From NCBI GenBank assembly GCA_017407995.1, contig JAFQVM010000006.1, positions 1 through 64,000 of the forward strand: DNA of 64,000 nucleotides, in the 5' to 3' direction. This document shows positions 1-7,893 of this stretch, piece by piece. This DNA comes from Clostridia bacterium. GTDB lineage: Bacteria > Bacillota > Clostridia > Oscillospirales > Acutalibacteraceae. The notes under the pieces were generated by a model. It saw nothing but the letters and a program-made list of their open reading frames with translations. It made no database searches and was not told the DNA's origin. Position numbers and translations under genes: made by a program. Position 1 is the stretch's first letter, and each line of letters begins with the position of its first letter.

Positions 1-594
1 GCTTCCGGTGAGAACGTAAACATCATGGTATTCGATACCGAGGTTTACTCCAATACAGGCGGTCAGGCTTCTAAGGCTTCTCAGATCGGTCAGGTTGCTC
101 AGTTCGCAGCAGCTGGTAAGGCAATTGCTAAGAAGAGCCTTGCAGAAATAGCTATGAGCTACGGCTATGTTTATGTTGCACAGATCGCTATGGGCGCTAA
201 CATGAACCAGACTATCAAGGCTATCGAAGAGGCTGAGGCTTATCCGGGCCCGTCAATCATCATCGCTTATGCTCCTTGTGAGATGCACTCAATCAAGGGC
301 GGCATGATTAACTGCCAGAAAGAGATGAAGAAGGCTGTTGAGTGCGGTTACTGGAATATGTTCCGTTACAATCCTGCTCTTAAGGCAGAGGGCAAGAACC
401 CCTTCACAATCGACAGCAAGCCTGCAACAGGCAGCTATCGTGAGTTCCTGCTCAACGAGGCTCGTTACTCTGCTCTTACCCGTTCGTTCCCCGAGCGTGC
501 TAATGAGCTGTTTGATGAGGCTGAGAAGAAGTCTGTTGAGAGATATGAGCACCTGCTCAGACTCAAGGACCTCTACGCTCCTAAGGCTGACTAA
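1..594 (+). CDS. nifJ: Pyruvate:ferredoxin (flavodoxin) oxidoreductase, C-terminal part
   Basis: The reading frame is open from the first base, so the 5' end lies outside the window and only the last 197 residues are present. The protein oxidises pyruvate with CoA to acetyl-CoA and CO2 and passes electrons to ferredoxin in the cytoplasm. The segment DTEVYSNTGGQASK is the conserved thiamine diphosphate/Mg binding stretch of the last PFOR domain, followed by the usual C-terminal features (AYAPCEMHSIKGG and PFTIDSK). It ends with a normal stop and is followed by two hairpins. As the source of reduced ferredoxin it is the natural supplier of the Rnf complex encoded about 18 kb downstream. Family identity is firm; the full domain content cannot be checked here. 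Confidence 0.95.
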   Translation, partial: ASGENVNIMVFDTEVYSNTGGQASKASQIGQVAQFAAAGKAIAKKSLAEIAMSYGYVYVAQIAMGANMNQTIKAIEEAEAYPGPSIIIAYAPCEMHSIKGGMINCQKEMKKAVECGYWNMFRYNPALKAEGKNPFTIDSKPATGSYREFLLNEARYSALTRSFPERANELFDEAEKKSVERYEHLLRLKDLYAPKAD

Positions 595-616
595 TAACAG
601 TCTGAAACTTAAAATG

Positions 617-698
617 ACCGCCGCAGGCAACTGCGGCGGTTTGAAAAAAACAGTTAACAGGCACAGTGGTTTTGTCCGCTGTGCCTGTTATTGTATGT
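617..698 (+). terminator. Two consecutive hairpins after nifJ
   Basis: A perfect 10-bp stem with a GCAA tetraloop lies at 617-640, followed by a purine run. A perfect 12-bp stem lies at 655-666 and 679-690, followed by TTGTATGTTT. The second resembles a weak intrinsic terminator. The first may be a processing or pausing hairpin. Confidence 0.6.
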
Positions 699-753
699 TT
701 ATATTCCTTATGATATAATATCTAAAAGAATTGATTGAGGTTGATGGTCATAT

Positions 754-1242
754 ATGTCTATAATGTTTAGAAAGATGAAAACTGAAGAGTTTGATACATT
801 CTACCAATGGAGTGTTGAGCACCACGCAAAGGAGCTAATGGAAGAATGTCATATGTCTCAAAGAAAGGCTATAAAAGAAACGAAAAAAGAAGTTGCACAA
901 ATGCTTCCCAATGGATTGAATACGGAGCATAACTATTTGATGACGATTGAAGAAAAGGATAATAAGGAAATCATTGGATTTATTTGGACTATTCACGAGG
1001 AAACAGCGGGACATAAGCAGAGCTTTTTGTGTGATTTTGTCATTTTGGAGTCTAAACGTCGTAAAGGGTATGCAACAGCAGCTTTGCATTTGGCAGAAAA
1101 GAATGCTGCAGAAGCAGGTTGTCAAGAAAGTGTACTGTTTGTGGCAGATAGGAATTATGCGGCAAGAACGTTATATGAAAAATGTGGTTATAAGTTCTTA
1201 AAACAAGAAGATTATGGTAAATATATGACAAAACAACTATAA
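754..1242 (+). CDS. GNAT family N-acetyltransferase
   Basis: This 162-residue protein has the GNAT fold pattern. A central beta strand (SFLCDFVIL) is followed by the acetyl-CoA pyrophosphate loop ESKRRKGYATAALHL, the R/Q-x-x-G-x-G/A motif A. The C-terminal segment AARTLYEKCGYKF is the usual motif B. It probably transfers an acetyl group from acetyl-CoA to a small molecule or peptide amine in the cytoplasm; the substrate cannot be told. The start is ATG 754, with GAGG at 737-740 as a somewhat distant ribosome site; ATG 763 is an alternative. The gene is AT-richer than nifJ and stands alone. Confidence 0.8.
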   Translation: MSIMFRKMKTEEFDTFYQWSVEHHAKELMEECHMSQRKAIKETKKEVAQMLPNGLNTEHNYLMTIEEKDNKEIIGFIWTIHEETAGHKQSFLCDFVILESKRRKGYATAALHLAEKNAAEAGCQESVLFVADRNYAARTLYEKCGYKFLKQEDYGKYMTKQL

Positions 1243-1421
1243 TGATGATTTCAGACAAACAGAACTGGCGCACTTCTATAGAACCCTGTTGATTATTGTG
1301 TGATTTGTGTTGCGGCAAAGCGGTTATCAAGGAGGTCTCGGAACGTAGTTCTGAGTGTGCTTTTCTTTTGCGAGCGTTTTCTTTTTCACATAAAAAGAAA
1401 ATGCTCAAAGAATCAAAAACG

Positions 1422-1456
1422 AAAAGGCTGCATCAAAACGACACAGCCTTTTTTTG
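1422..1456. terminator. Bidirectional terminator in the 1243-1466 gap
   Basis: A 9-bp stem AAAAGGCTG (1422-1430) and CAGCCTTTT (1444-1452) is flanked by A and T runs, so it can end both the acetyltransferase gene and the converging GDPD gene. The rest of the gap, 1243-1421, holds no convincing gene. A 70-codon open frame there starts without a ribosome site and runs through this hairpin into the GDPD gene. Confidence 0.65.
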
Positions 1457-1466
1457 CTATTAAAAC

Positions 1467-2513
1467 TTATTTATTAAGGTCTTTAACTATATCATATGCC
1501 ATCTGCGGATAGTCGGTCATCACACAGTCAGCACCGTTTTTGATAAGAAGCTCAGTCTCTTCCTCTTCGTTTATCGTCCAGTATTGAACAGCGATATCAT
1601 ATTTGTGAGCGTAGTTTATAAGCTCTCTTGTGCCGAGGTTTATAAGGTTGTTTGCACAGTTGTCGCCGTAGGGAATCTGCAGAGCGATATAAGAAACGTT
1701 AAGGTCGTCTAAGTTCCAATTCATTCTTGAGTATATATAGAATTGGATAATTTCTGTAATTCTTGCGGAACGAGGCATGTCAGGGTATTTGTGTTCCATG
1801 TACATGGAAACATCTTCTAATGATGTTGCCCAGATGACTCTGTCTTTCAGGTTGCGCTCGTTGATGATTGAGTAGAGCTTGTCAGCGGCTTTCATGCCGT
1901 TGATACCTGTACTCTTTATCTCTATTATGTATCTGTATTCTTTGTCGCCGCTGTTGGCTTCAATGTAATCGATAACGTCATCGCACTTTGCAACTCTGAG
2001 GTTTTCGGGGATTTTATCGCCTCTCAAACCACGGTAAGGATAGGTCTTACCGTCTGCGGTGAAGTTTTCGCCGAGATTGAGAACGTCGTAGGCCTCTTTG
2101 TATGTGAGCTTTGATGCGTAGACATTTTTGTGACCGAAAGCCTCAACAGCATTTGATGTATCATCATATGTCAGGTTGTGGAGAACAATCAGTTCGCCAT
2201 CGGAGGTAATCTGAACATCAAATTCAAAGGTGTCAACGCCGAGTGTCGCTTTCTCTTTAAGGACATATTCAAAAGCCATGAGAGTGTTCTGCGGAGCAAT
2301 TCCCGCACCTGAACGGTGAGCGGAAATGTCGGGGTCGAGATACTCATTGATGTAGGCGTTCTGAGCATTCTCGTTAGGGATAACGGGTGTGTTCGGGTCG
2401 CTGGGTTGACCCATTGTGAACATAAGCGGAATTATGACGACAATCGACATGATACCGTGATATACGTTTTTAATTAACGCAATCAGCTTAGGTAACGCTA
2501 AAAATTCAAACAT
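1467..2513 (-). CDS. Membrane-linked glycerophosphodiester phosphodiesterase family protein
   Basis: This 348-residue protein starts with a hydrophobic segment (about residues 8-34) that probably anchors it in the membrane, followed by a catalytic domain. GDPD-type residues are visible: His66 in ISAHRSGAG, the acidic pair Glu97/Asp99 in FEFDVQITSDG, and His112 in VLHN. The family hydrolyses glycerophosphodiesters to glycerol-3-phosphate and an alcohol, using a TIM barrel and a divalent metal. The position after His112 is Asn where many members have Asp, so activity or substrate may differ. A strong AGGAG site lies 10 bases before ATG 2513. It is a single gene converging on the acetyltransferase. 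Confidence 0.85.
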   Translation of the reverse strand: MFEFLALPKLIALIKNVYHGIMSIVVIIPLMFTMGQPSDPNTPVIPNENAQNAYINEYLDPDISAHRSGAGIAPQNTLMAFEYVLKEKATLGVDTFEFDVQITSDGELIVLHNLTYDDTSNAVEAFGHKNVYASKLTYKEAYDVLNLGENFTADGKTYPYRGLRGDKIPENLRVAKCDDVIDYIEANSGDKEYRYIIEIKSTGINGMKAADKLYSIINERNLKDRVIWATSLEDVSMYMEHKYPDMPRSARITEIIQFYIYSRMNWNLDDLNVSYIALQIPYGDNCANNLINLGTRELINYAHKYDIAVQYWTINEEEETELLIKNGADCVMTDYPQMAYDIVKDLNK

Positions 2514-2630
2514 TTTATCTTTCTCCTTTTCCCAAAGTACCTATTAATAATATAGCAATTAAAATGAAAAATCAACCATTGATTAGAATAAAGTCAATAA
2601 ATGTCATTTAGCTGTTGGCTTTGGTTTCGC

Positions 2631-2659
2631 TTTACTTAAAATTTTCTGTGTGTTATAAT
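2631..2659 (+). promoter_or_regulatory. Sigma-A type promoter for the FAD oxidoreductase gene
   Basis: TTTACT at 2631-2636 and TATAAT at 2654-2659 are separated by 17 bases. The start codon at 2692 follows 33 bases after the -10 box. Confidence 0.7.
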
Positions 2660-2691
2660 TTTGTTGTGAAAAACCGATGAGGGTGAAAAGT

Positions 2692-4023
2692 GTGAACGGA
2701 AGAGTAATAATAGTAGGTGCCAATCAGGCATCGTTGACTCTTGCAGAGTTTCTCGGCAAGGGCGGACTTGATGTATGCGTTTATGAAAAAGAAAAACGTG
2801 AGAATGTGTCATACGATTGGCATGACGATATGCACCCGTCTGTTTTTGATAAGGTCGGAATCCCCATGCCTGACAGTTCAATATATTTTCCCAAAGGCGA
2901 TTGGAGCTTTGTGTCGCCCGATGCAGGGAGTGTTACTCGAATTTATCAGGACAAGGAAAAGGTAGACCTTTCTATTGAACGCCGAAAGCTTAATGACTAT
3001 CTTTATAACCGTGCAAGACAGTATGCACAGTTTTATTATGAAACACCTGTCAGCGGTGTTATAACAGAGGGCGATAAGGTGACAGGCGTTAAACTTCATG
3101 ACGGCACTAAAATCAGTGCTGACCTTGTTGTTGATGTGTCGGGAGCACAGTCTGTGTGCCGCAGCAGTCTGCCTGAAAGCTTACGTATACAGCGTCAAAC
3201 CAATAAAGGCGATTTGTTCAAGGCATACAGAGCTTTTGTAAACCGCACCCCAGGAGTGCCTGCCCCTGAATTGCATACAAATAAAGCATATTTGAAACAC
3301 CTCGGTGAGGCGGGTATATCGTGGTGCATTTGGGACAAGCCGTCCGATACGGTGAATGTGCTTGTAGGCCGTATAGACGAGCTTAAAAAGCAAGATTTAG
3401 ACATAGCATATAAAGCCTTGAGGGAAGATAATCCGATAATCGGTGATGATGTGGTGCGTGGCGGCATAATGTGTACCATTCCTGTCAGACGTCCTATTTC
3501 TAAGATGGTGGCTGACGGTTATGCCCTTTTGGGTGACAGCGCTTTTATGACCATACCTATGCTCGGCAGCGGAATGGCAAGCGGTATAGTGGCGAGCAAA
3601 ATTCTTTCCGAGGTTATTTTACAGCCTTGCGGAGAGCCGTTTTCGGTTGAGAATCTGTACCGTTATCAGGTGCGTTTTATGCGTGAGATGGGGGCTCGCT
3701 TCAGCGGAGTGGAGATGCTTAAAAACTGGCTTCTCAGCGCCCCGTCTGATAAGGTTGCATTCTTGTTTAATGCGGGAGTAATGAGCGAAGAAGATTTAAA
3801 AGTCAGTTGTGTGGGAGAGCTTATAAGGCTGACCCCTGTTTCCATGATACAAAAAGCAATAAAGGGCAGAAAGCAACTTCCTTTACTTATCAAGCTGAGC
3901 ATGCTTTTGATGAGAATAGATAAACAGATAAAAATTGCCGAAAATATACCAGATAAATATGATGAAGATAAATTTGTTGACTGGCAGAAAAAATATTCCA
4001 AGGCATTTGGTACAGAGATTTAA
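2692..4023 (+). CDS. FAD-dependent oxidoreductase (geranylgeranyl reductase / UbiH-like)
   Basis: This protein of about 443 residues has an N-terminal Rossmann strand-loop-helix with a variant dinucleotide motif (VGANQASLTLAEFLG) ending in an acidic residue (YEKE). The downstream FAD contact DGYALLGDSAFMTIP followed by GSGMASG is typical of group A flavin monooxygenases and geranylgeranyl reductases. It probably oxidises or reduces a lipid-like or small organic substrate with FAD; the substrate is unknown. I prefer GTG 2692 as start because GAGGGTG at 2679-2685 sits 6 bases upstream. ATG 2677 overlaps that site. The YibE/F gene follows after 15 bases, so the two are likely co-transcribed. Confidence 0.75.
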   Translation: MNGRVIIVGANQASLTLAEFLGKGGLDVCVYEKEKRENVSYDWHDDMHPSVFDKVGIPMPDSSIYFPKGDWSFVSPDAGSVTRIYQDKEKVDLSIERRKLNDYLYNRARQYAQFYYETPVSGVITEGDKVTGVKLHDGTKISADLVVDVSGAQSVCRSSLPESLRIQRQTNKGDLFKAYRAFVNRTPGVPAPELHTNKAYLKHLGEAGISWCIWDKPSDTVNVLVGRIDELKKQDLDIAYKALREDNPIIGDDVVRGGIMCTIPVRRPISKMVADGYALLGDSAFMTIPMLGSGMASGIVASKILSEVILQPCGEPFSVENLYRYQVRFMREMGARFSGVEMLKNWLLSAPSDKVAFLFNAGVMSEEDLKVSCVGELIRLTPVSMIQKAIKGRKQLPLLIKLSMLLMRIDKQIKIAENIPDKYDEDKFVDWQKKYSKAFGTEI

Positions 4024-4038
4024 CGGGAGGAGTCACGG

Positions 4039-5190
4039 ATGAGAAAAAAGACAATAGTATATGTGGTGACAATAATCCTGTCAATTATATACCTGCTTGT
4101 GGCGGGCTTGATAGCTGTCGGCGATGACGGAGTGTTCGGCCAGGTTCAGGAAGAAAAGACGGTTAAGGCCGAGGTTTTACGTGTAACTGACCGAGAGAAG
4201 ATTTCCTATGAGAGTGACGGCGAAAGCACAACGAGCATGGAACTTATATATTTTGAGGCCAAAGCGTTGAACGGCGATGTTAAAGGACAGACACTCTATG
4301 CCGTGCAGGAGCTTGATTTGATGTTTGCTTTGCGACAGCCGGATGTCCAGGCGGGTGACAAAGTCATGCTTGCATATTCTCCGACAGATGACGGGGCTGC
4401 GGATTATTATTTGACTGATTTTTCACGAACGGGACCGTTGATTGCACTGTGTGCTGTGTTCTTTGTGCTGCTGTTGATTTTCGGCAGAAAGAAAGGTCTC
4501 GATACAATAATATCGCTTGCGTTTACGTGCCTTGCGGTGTTTGTAACACTTATTCCTGCAATACTTGACGGAAAAAATGTTTATTTCTGGTCTATTATAA
4601 CTTGTGTTTTTATAACTGTAATGACGCTTCTGATTGTAAACGGAGCAAATGTTAAGAGTTTGGCGGCGGGAGTCGGCTGTGTCGGCGGAGTGTTGGCGTC
4701 GGGTCTTATAGTGCTTATAGTCAGAGGTTCAATCAAGCTTACGGGTATGCTTGATGAGGAGTGGGTGTATCTAAGCACCATCAAACCAAACCAAACGATA
4801 GACTTGAAAGGTATAATTTTCGGAATGATAATCGTTGGTGCTGTGGGTGCTGTGATGGATGTTGCTATGTCTATAGCTTCATCGCTTCAAGAGATACATG
4901 AAAAAACACCGACCTTACCCGCACGTGAACTGCTCAAGTCAGGTCTTACCATAGGCCGAGATATTATGGGCACAATGGCGAATACACTTGTGCTCGCATA
5001 TATCGGCAGCTCGCTTGCAAGTGTATTGTTGCTTGTGACCTACAGCGCAAATGTAACACAGATACTAAACCGTGAGCTTATAGCCGTTGAGATATTGCAG
5101 GCTCTTGCAGGTTCACTCGGAATTTTGTTCGCATTACCGCTGACAGCAGTTGTGAGTGTATTCTTGCTAAAAAGGTTTGTGAGGAAATAA
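4039..5190 (+). CDS. YibE/F family membrane protein
   Basis: This 383-residue protein has an N-terminal membrane segment, an extracytoplasmic beta-rich region (about residues 30-130) and then about seven further hydrophobic segments. Two carry the YibE/F family signature, including KGIIFGMIIVGAVGAVMDVA and SLQEIHEKTP. The family is conserved in Firmicutes but its function is not established; transport has been suggested. GGGAGGAG lies just before ATG 4039, and the gene follows the flavoprotein gene by 15 bases. A strong bidirectional terminator comes right after the stop. Confidence 0.85.
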   Translation: MRKKTIVYVVTIILSIIYLLVAGLIAVGDDGVFGQVQEEKTVKAEVLRVTDREKISYESDGESTTSMELIYFEAKALNGDVKGQTLYAVQELDLMFALRQPDVQAGDKVMLAYSPTDDGAADYYLTDFSRTGPLIALCAVFFVLLLIFGRKKGLDTIISLAFTCLAVFVTLIPAILDGKNVYFWSIITCVFITVMTLLIVNGANVKSLAAGVGCVGGVLASGLIVLIVRGSIKLTGMLDEEWVYLSTIKPNQTIDLKGIIFGMIIVGAVGAVMDVAMSIASSLQEIHEKTPTLPARELLKSGLTIGRDIMGTMANTLVLAYIGSSLASVLLLVTYSANVTQILNRELIAVEILQALAGSLGILFALPLTAVVSVFLLKRFVRK

Positions 5191-5201
5191 ACAACAATGT
5201 A

Positions 5202-5240
5202 AAAAACACCGCAGACTTTATGTCTGCGGTGTTTTTATTT
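5202..5240. terminator. Strong bidirectional terminator
   Basis: A 15-bp stem (5202-5216 with 5222-5236) and a 5-base loop are flanked by A and T runs. It ends the YibE/F gene and the converging small regulator gene, whose stop codon lies in the T run. Confidence 0.9.
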
Positions 5241-5477
5241 AATTTCTTGTTCTAAGGTTTTAAAAATATCTGTGTTGAAAAAATCAAACAGGGATATGTC
5301 CAATCCGTCACACAGCTTTTTCAGCGTAACTATACCTGCATTTTGACTTCCACCGTTGATAATGTTCTTTAATGTTGACGGAGGCACCGCCGATATTCTT
5401 GCAAGACCGTTAACCGACAGCCTTCTTTGTTCGCAAAGTTCGAGTAGTCTGTTTGCTACAGCTTTTCGTGTATCCAT
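5235..5477 (-). CDS. Small XRE/Cro-type HTH regulator
   Basis: This 80-residue protein is a single helix-turn-helix domain. The recognition region is LSVNGLARISAVPPSTLKNI, followed by the DISLFDFFN end typical of Firmicute XRE regulators. It should bind DNA as a dimer in the cytoplasm and has no fused sensor. GGAG precedes ATG 5477. It is divergent from the SLOG-type gene at 5593, and the 115-base intergenic region is AT-rich with the near-repeat ACCATATATGG at 5539-5570. It may control that neighbour and itself; this is an inference from position. Confidence 0.85.
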   Translation of the reverse strand: MDTRKAVANRLLELCEQRRLSVNGLARISAVPPSTLKNIINGGSQNAGIVTLKKLCDGLDISLFDFFNTDIFKTLEQEIK

Positions 5478-5592
5478 AATTCAACGCTCCAAAAAATATT
5501 TTCATATTTAGTGTATCGTTATTTATAAAATCAAAACGACCATATATGGACTTTTTAGACCATATATGGTAATATTGCTTTGGAGGGATATT

Positions 5593-6057
5593 ATGAAAGA
5601 TAAAGTTTGCTGTTTTACAGGACATAGAGAAGTTTCAGAAGAAGAGATTGTCAACATAAAACAAAAGACGAAAAAAGAAGTAATTACTTTAATAGAAAAT
5701 GGTGTAGTTTATTTTTGTGCAGGAGGTGCAAGAGGGTTTGATACTTTTGCGGCTGAAATTGTGTTGGAGCTAAAAAAGCAATACCCTAACATAAAATTGA
5801 TTCTCATATTACCTTGTGTCAATCAAACTATGGGATGGAAAGAAGCAGACAAAGAAAAATATAATTATATAAAGAATAGAGCAGATGAAGTTAAAATATT
5901 ATCACAGAGTTATTACAGTGGCTGTATGCACGTAAGAAATAGGTTTATGGTTGACAATTCAGCATATTGTATTTGTTATTTTAGAAAAGGGAGAAGCGGG
6001 ACATCCTATACTGTGAATTATGCAATAAAAAGAAAAGTTAACATTATTTATATATAA
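5593..6057 (+). CDS. SLOG/DUF1273 (YpsA-like) nucleotide-binding family protein
   Basis: This 154-residue protein begins CCFTGHRE, the N-terminal strand and loop of the YpsA/DUF1273 branch of the SLOG superfamily. It also carries the glycine-rich CAGGARGFDTFAAE and the C-terminal RKGRSGTSYTVNYA. The superfamily binds nucleotides or nucleotide-derived ligands; no enzymatic role is established for this branch. I start it at ATG 5593 because GGAGGG lies at 5582-5587. Its composition is clearly AT-richer than the flanking genes, so it may be a recent arrival. It is divergent from an HTH gene and has its own strong terminator. Confidence 0.8.
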   Translation: MKDKVCCFTGHREVSEEEIVNIKQKTKKEVITLIENGVVYFCAGGARGFDTFAAEIVLELKKQYPNIKLILILPCVNQTMGWKEADKEKYNYIKNRADEVKILSQSYYSGCMHVRNRFMVDNSAYCICYFRKGRSGTSYTVNYAIKRKVNIIYI

Positions 6058-6085
6058 TCTTCCCATTGCTAATAACTCTTCACAC

Positions 6086-6127
6086 AAAAATGTCCCATGT
6101 AAACCACAGTTTACATGGGACATTTTT
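6086..6127 (+). terminator. Very strong hairpin terminator
   Basis: A perfect 19-bp stem (6086-6104 with 6109-6127) with a four-base loop ends in a T run. A-rich sequence on the left could let it work from both sides. Confidence 0.9.
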
Positions 6128-6158
6128 TACTTTTTTGTAAATTGTACAGTCTGATTGA

Positions 6159-6187
6159 TTGAATTTGCGGTGTTCTTATTATATAAT
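6159..6187 (+). promoter_or_regulatory. Sigma-A promoter of the HTH-lipase gene
   Basis: TTGAAT at 6159-6164 and TATAAT at 6182-6187 are separated by exactly 17 bases, 24 bases before the start codon. Confidence 0.75.
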
Positions 6188-6211
6188 TTTATGTAGACAG
6201 GAGGTTTTAAA

Positions 6212-7837
6212 ATGACTGTTGCTGAAAAGATTTTAAATTTAAGGAAAAACAGCGGGCTTTCGCAGGAAGCCTTTGCTCAAAAGTTGGGTGTATCACGCCA
6301 GTCAGTTTCAAAATGGGAATCAGGTTCGGCGGTGCCCGATATAGATAAAATTGTTGGCATGAGTGAGATTTTTGGCGTTTCAACAGATTATCTTCTTAAG
6401 GACGATGAAGCACAGCCTTCTTGCTCATCTTCGGACGATACGGCAGAGATACCTGTGATTGCTCCCGCAAATGAAATAGCGGAGCAAAATCAGACCTCAA
6501 CTGAAAGGAAAAGAGAGAGAAAGAAACCGTCTGTAAAGGCTGTTGTTGCCTGCGTTCTTGCGCTGTGCATTATTGTGACAGCTATTGGCGTTCCTGTCCA
6601 CTTTGGCGGAATCAAAGAGACATGGTGGGCGATAAATGGTGGAAAAATTGACTATCCTTATGTCCTTGTACACGGCCTTGGCGGATGGGGAGAGGGCAGC
6701 GGAATCAACGGTGCTGTGCAGTATTGGGGAGCCACATCGGGTAATCTTGTGACCTATTTGGAGTCCGAGGGTTATGAGGTCCACGCTCCGAGTGTTGGAC
6801 CTGTTTCAAGTGCGTGGGACAGAGCGTGTGAACTTTATGCTCAGTTAACGGGAACAACGGTTGATTACGGTGAGGCTCATTCTAAAGAACATAATCACGC
6901 CCGATACGGCAGAACATATACACAGCCTCTGGTTGAAAATTGGGGAGAAAAGCTCAATGGCGGACAGCGTCAAAAGATAAATCTCATTGGACACAGCTTT
7001 GGCGGCGCTACAGTCAGATTGCTTACATCTTTGCTCGAATACGGAAGCGAGGCAGAACAGGCTGTCGGCGGAGAAATTTCGCCGCTTTTCGAGGGCGGCA
7101 AAGGCGATTGGGTAAACAGTATCACAACGCTTTGCGCACCCCATAACGGCTCATCGCTTATAAATGTTATGGAGAGTATCGGAAGTGTTGCAGGCGTTGA
7201 AAACACCACGGATATGATAGCTAAACTTTGTTTTATAGCTGCAGGTGTAGCAGAGCCTGCAGATGGTGTTTATGACTTTATGCTTGACCAGTTCGGAATA
7301 GGAAAAGTTGAGGGTGACCTTGTTGATGAGGCGATAGAAAAGGTCACCAAAGCGGGCAATGACCATGCAGGTTACGACCTTTCGCCTGACGGTGCGGCAG
7401 AGCTTAACAAGACTATAAAGGTAGTTGAAGATGTCTACTATTTTTCCTATGCTTACAGCACTACTCAAGCGGGAACAATTTTAGGCGGACAGGTACCCAA
7501 GCTTTCAACTCTTATTGTGCTCCAGCCTACGGCATTGGCTATGGGCTCATATAAAGGTACAACCAAGGGCGGTATAGTTATAGACGAATCGTGGCAGGAG
7601 AATGACGGGCTTGTAAGCGTTATTTCTGCAAAGAAGCCGACTAACGATGAGGGCATAGAGCTTGAATATGATGTAACTAAAACCGAGGATGTCAAGGATA
7701 TCGAAAGAGGAGTGTGGTATATCTCTCCGACAAAAGACGGTGACCACGGAACAGTTATCGGTTTGGGTGGTACAACAGAGAAAACAAATGCCTTTTATAT
7801 CGACTTGTTTACCTTGGTTGACTCGTTAAAACGCTGA
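6212..7837 (+). CDS. HTH (XRE) - transmembrane - lipase fusion protein
   Basis: This 541-residue protein has three parts. Residues 1-60 are a clear XRE helix-turn-helix (LSQEAFAQKLGVSRQSVSKW). Residues 61-107 are a polar linker, and 108-129 form one membrane segment after a basic patch. From about residue 148 it is a lipase related to staphylococcal and Geobacillus L1 lipases (families I.5/I.6). Visible residues are VLVHGLGG, Ser262 in GHSFGG, Asp466 in ENDGLVS and His513 in GDHGTVIG, a complete triad. Asp203, His223, His229 and Asp390 match the zinc site of that family. The topology predicts a DNA-binding head inside the cell and a lipase outside. AGGAGG precedes ATG 6212. The domains are clear; the role of the fusion is unknown. 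Confidence 0.85.
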   Translation: MTVAEKILNLRKNSGLSQEAFAQKLGVSRQSVSKWESGSAVPDIDKIVGMSEIFGVSTDYLLKDDEAQPSCSSSDDTAEIPVIAPANEIAEQNQTSTERKRERKKPSVKAVVACVLALCIIVTAIGVPVHFGGIKETWWAINGGKIDYPYVLVHGLGGWGEGSGINGAVQYWGATSGNLVTYLESEGYEVHAPSVGPVSSAWDRACELYAQLTGTTVDYGEAHSKEHNHARYGRTYTQPLVENWGEKLNGGQRQKINLIGHSFGGATVRLLTSLLEYGSEAEQAVGGEISPLFEGGKGDWVNSITTLCAPHNGSSLINVMESIGSVAGVENTTDMIAKLCFIAAGVAEPADGVYDFMLDQFGIGKVEGDLVDEAIEKVTKAGNDHAGYDLSPDGAAELNKTIKVVEDVYYFSYAYSTTQAGTILGGQVPKLSTLIVLQPTALAMGSYKGTTKGGIVIDESWQENDGLVSVISAKKPTNDEGIELEYDVTKTEDVKDIERGVWYISPTKDGDHGTVIGLGGTTEKTNAFYIDLFTLVDSLKR

Positions 7838-7854
7838 AACTTGATATAAAAAAT

Positions 7855-7891
7855 GACCGTTTGGGCATTGCGCCCAAACGGTCTGTTTTTT
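7855..7891. terminator. Bidirectional terminator between lipase and mannosidase genes
   Basis: A 12-bp GC-rich stem (7855-7866 with 7872-7883) with a 5-base loop is followed by a T run and preceded by an A run. Confidence 0.85.
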
Positions 7892-7893
7892 GT

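Noticed and set aside
1300-1512. 70-codon plus-strand open frame
   Set aside because: It has no ribosome site, runs through the bidirectional terminator and ends inside the opposite GDPD gene.
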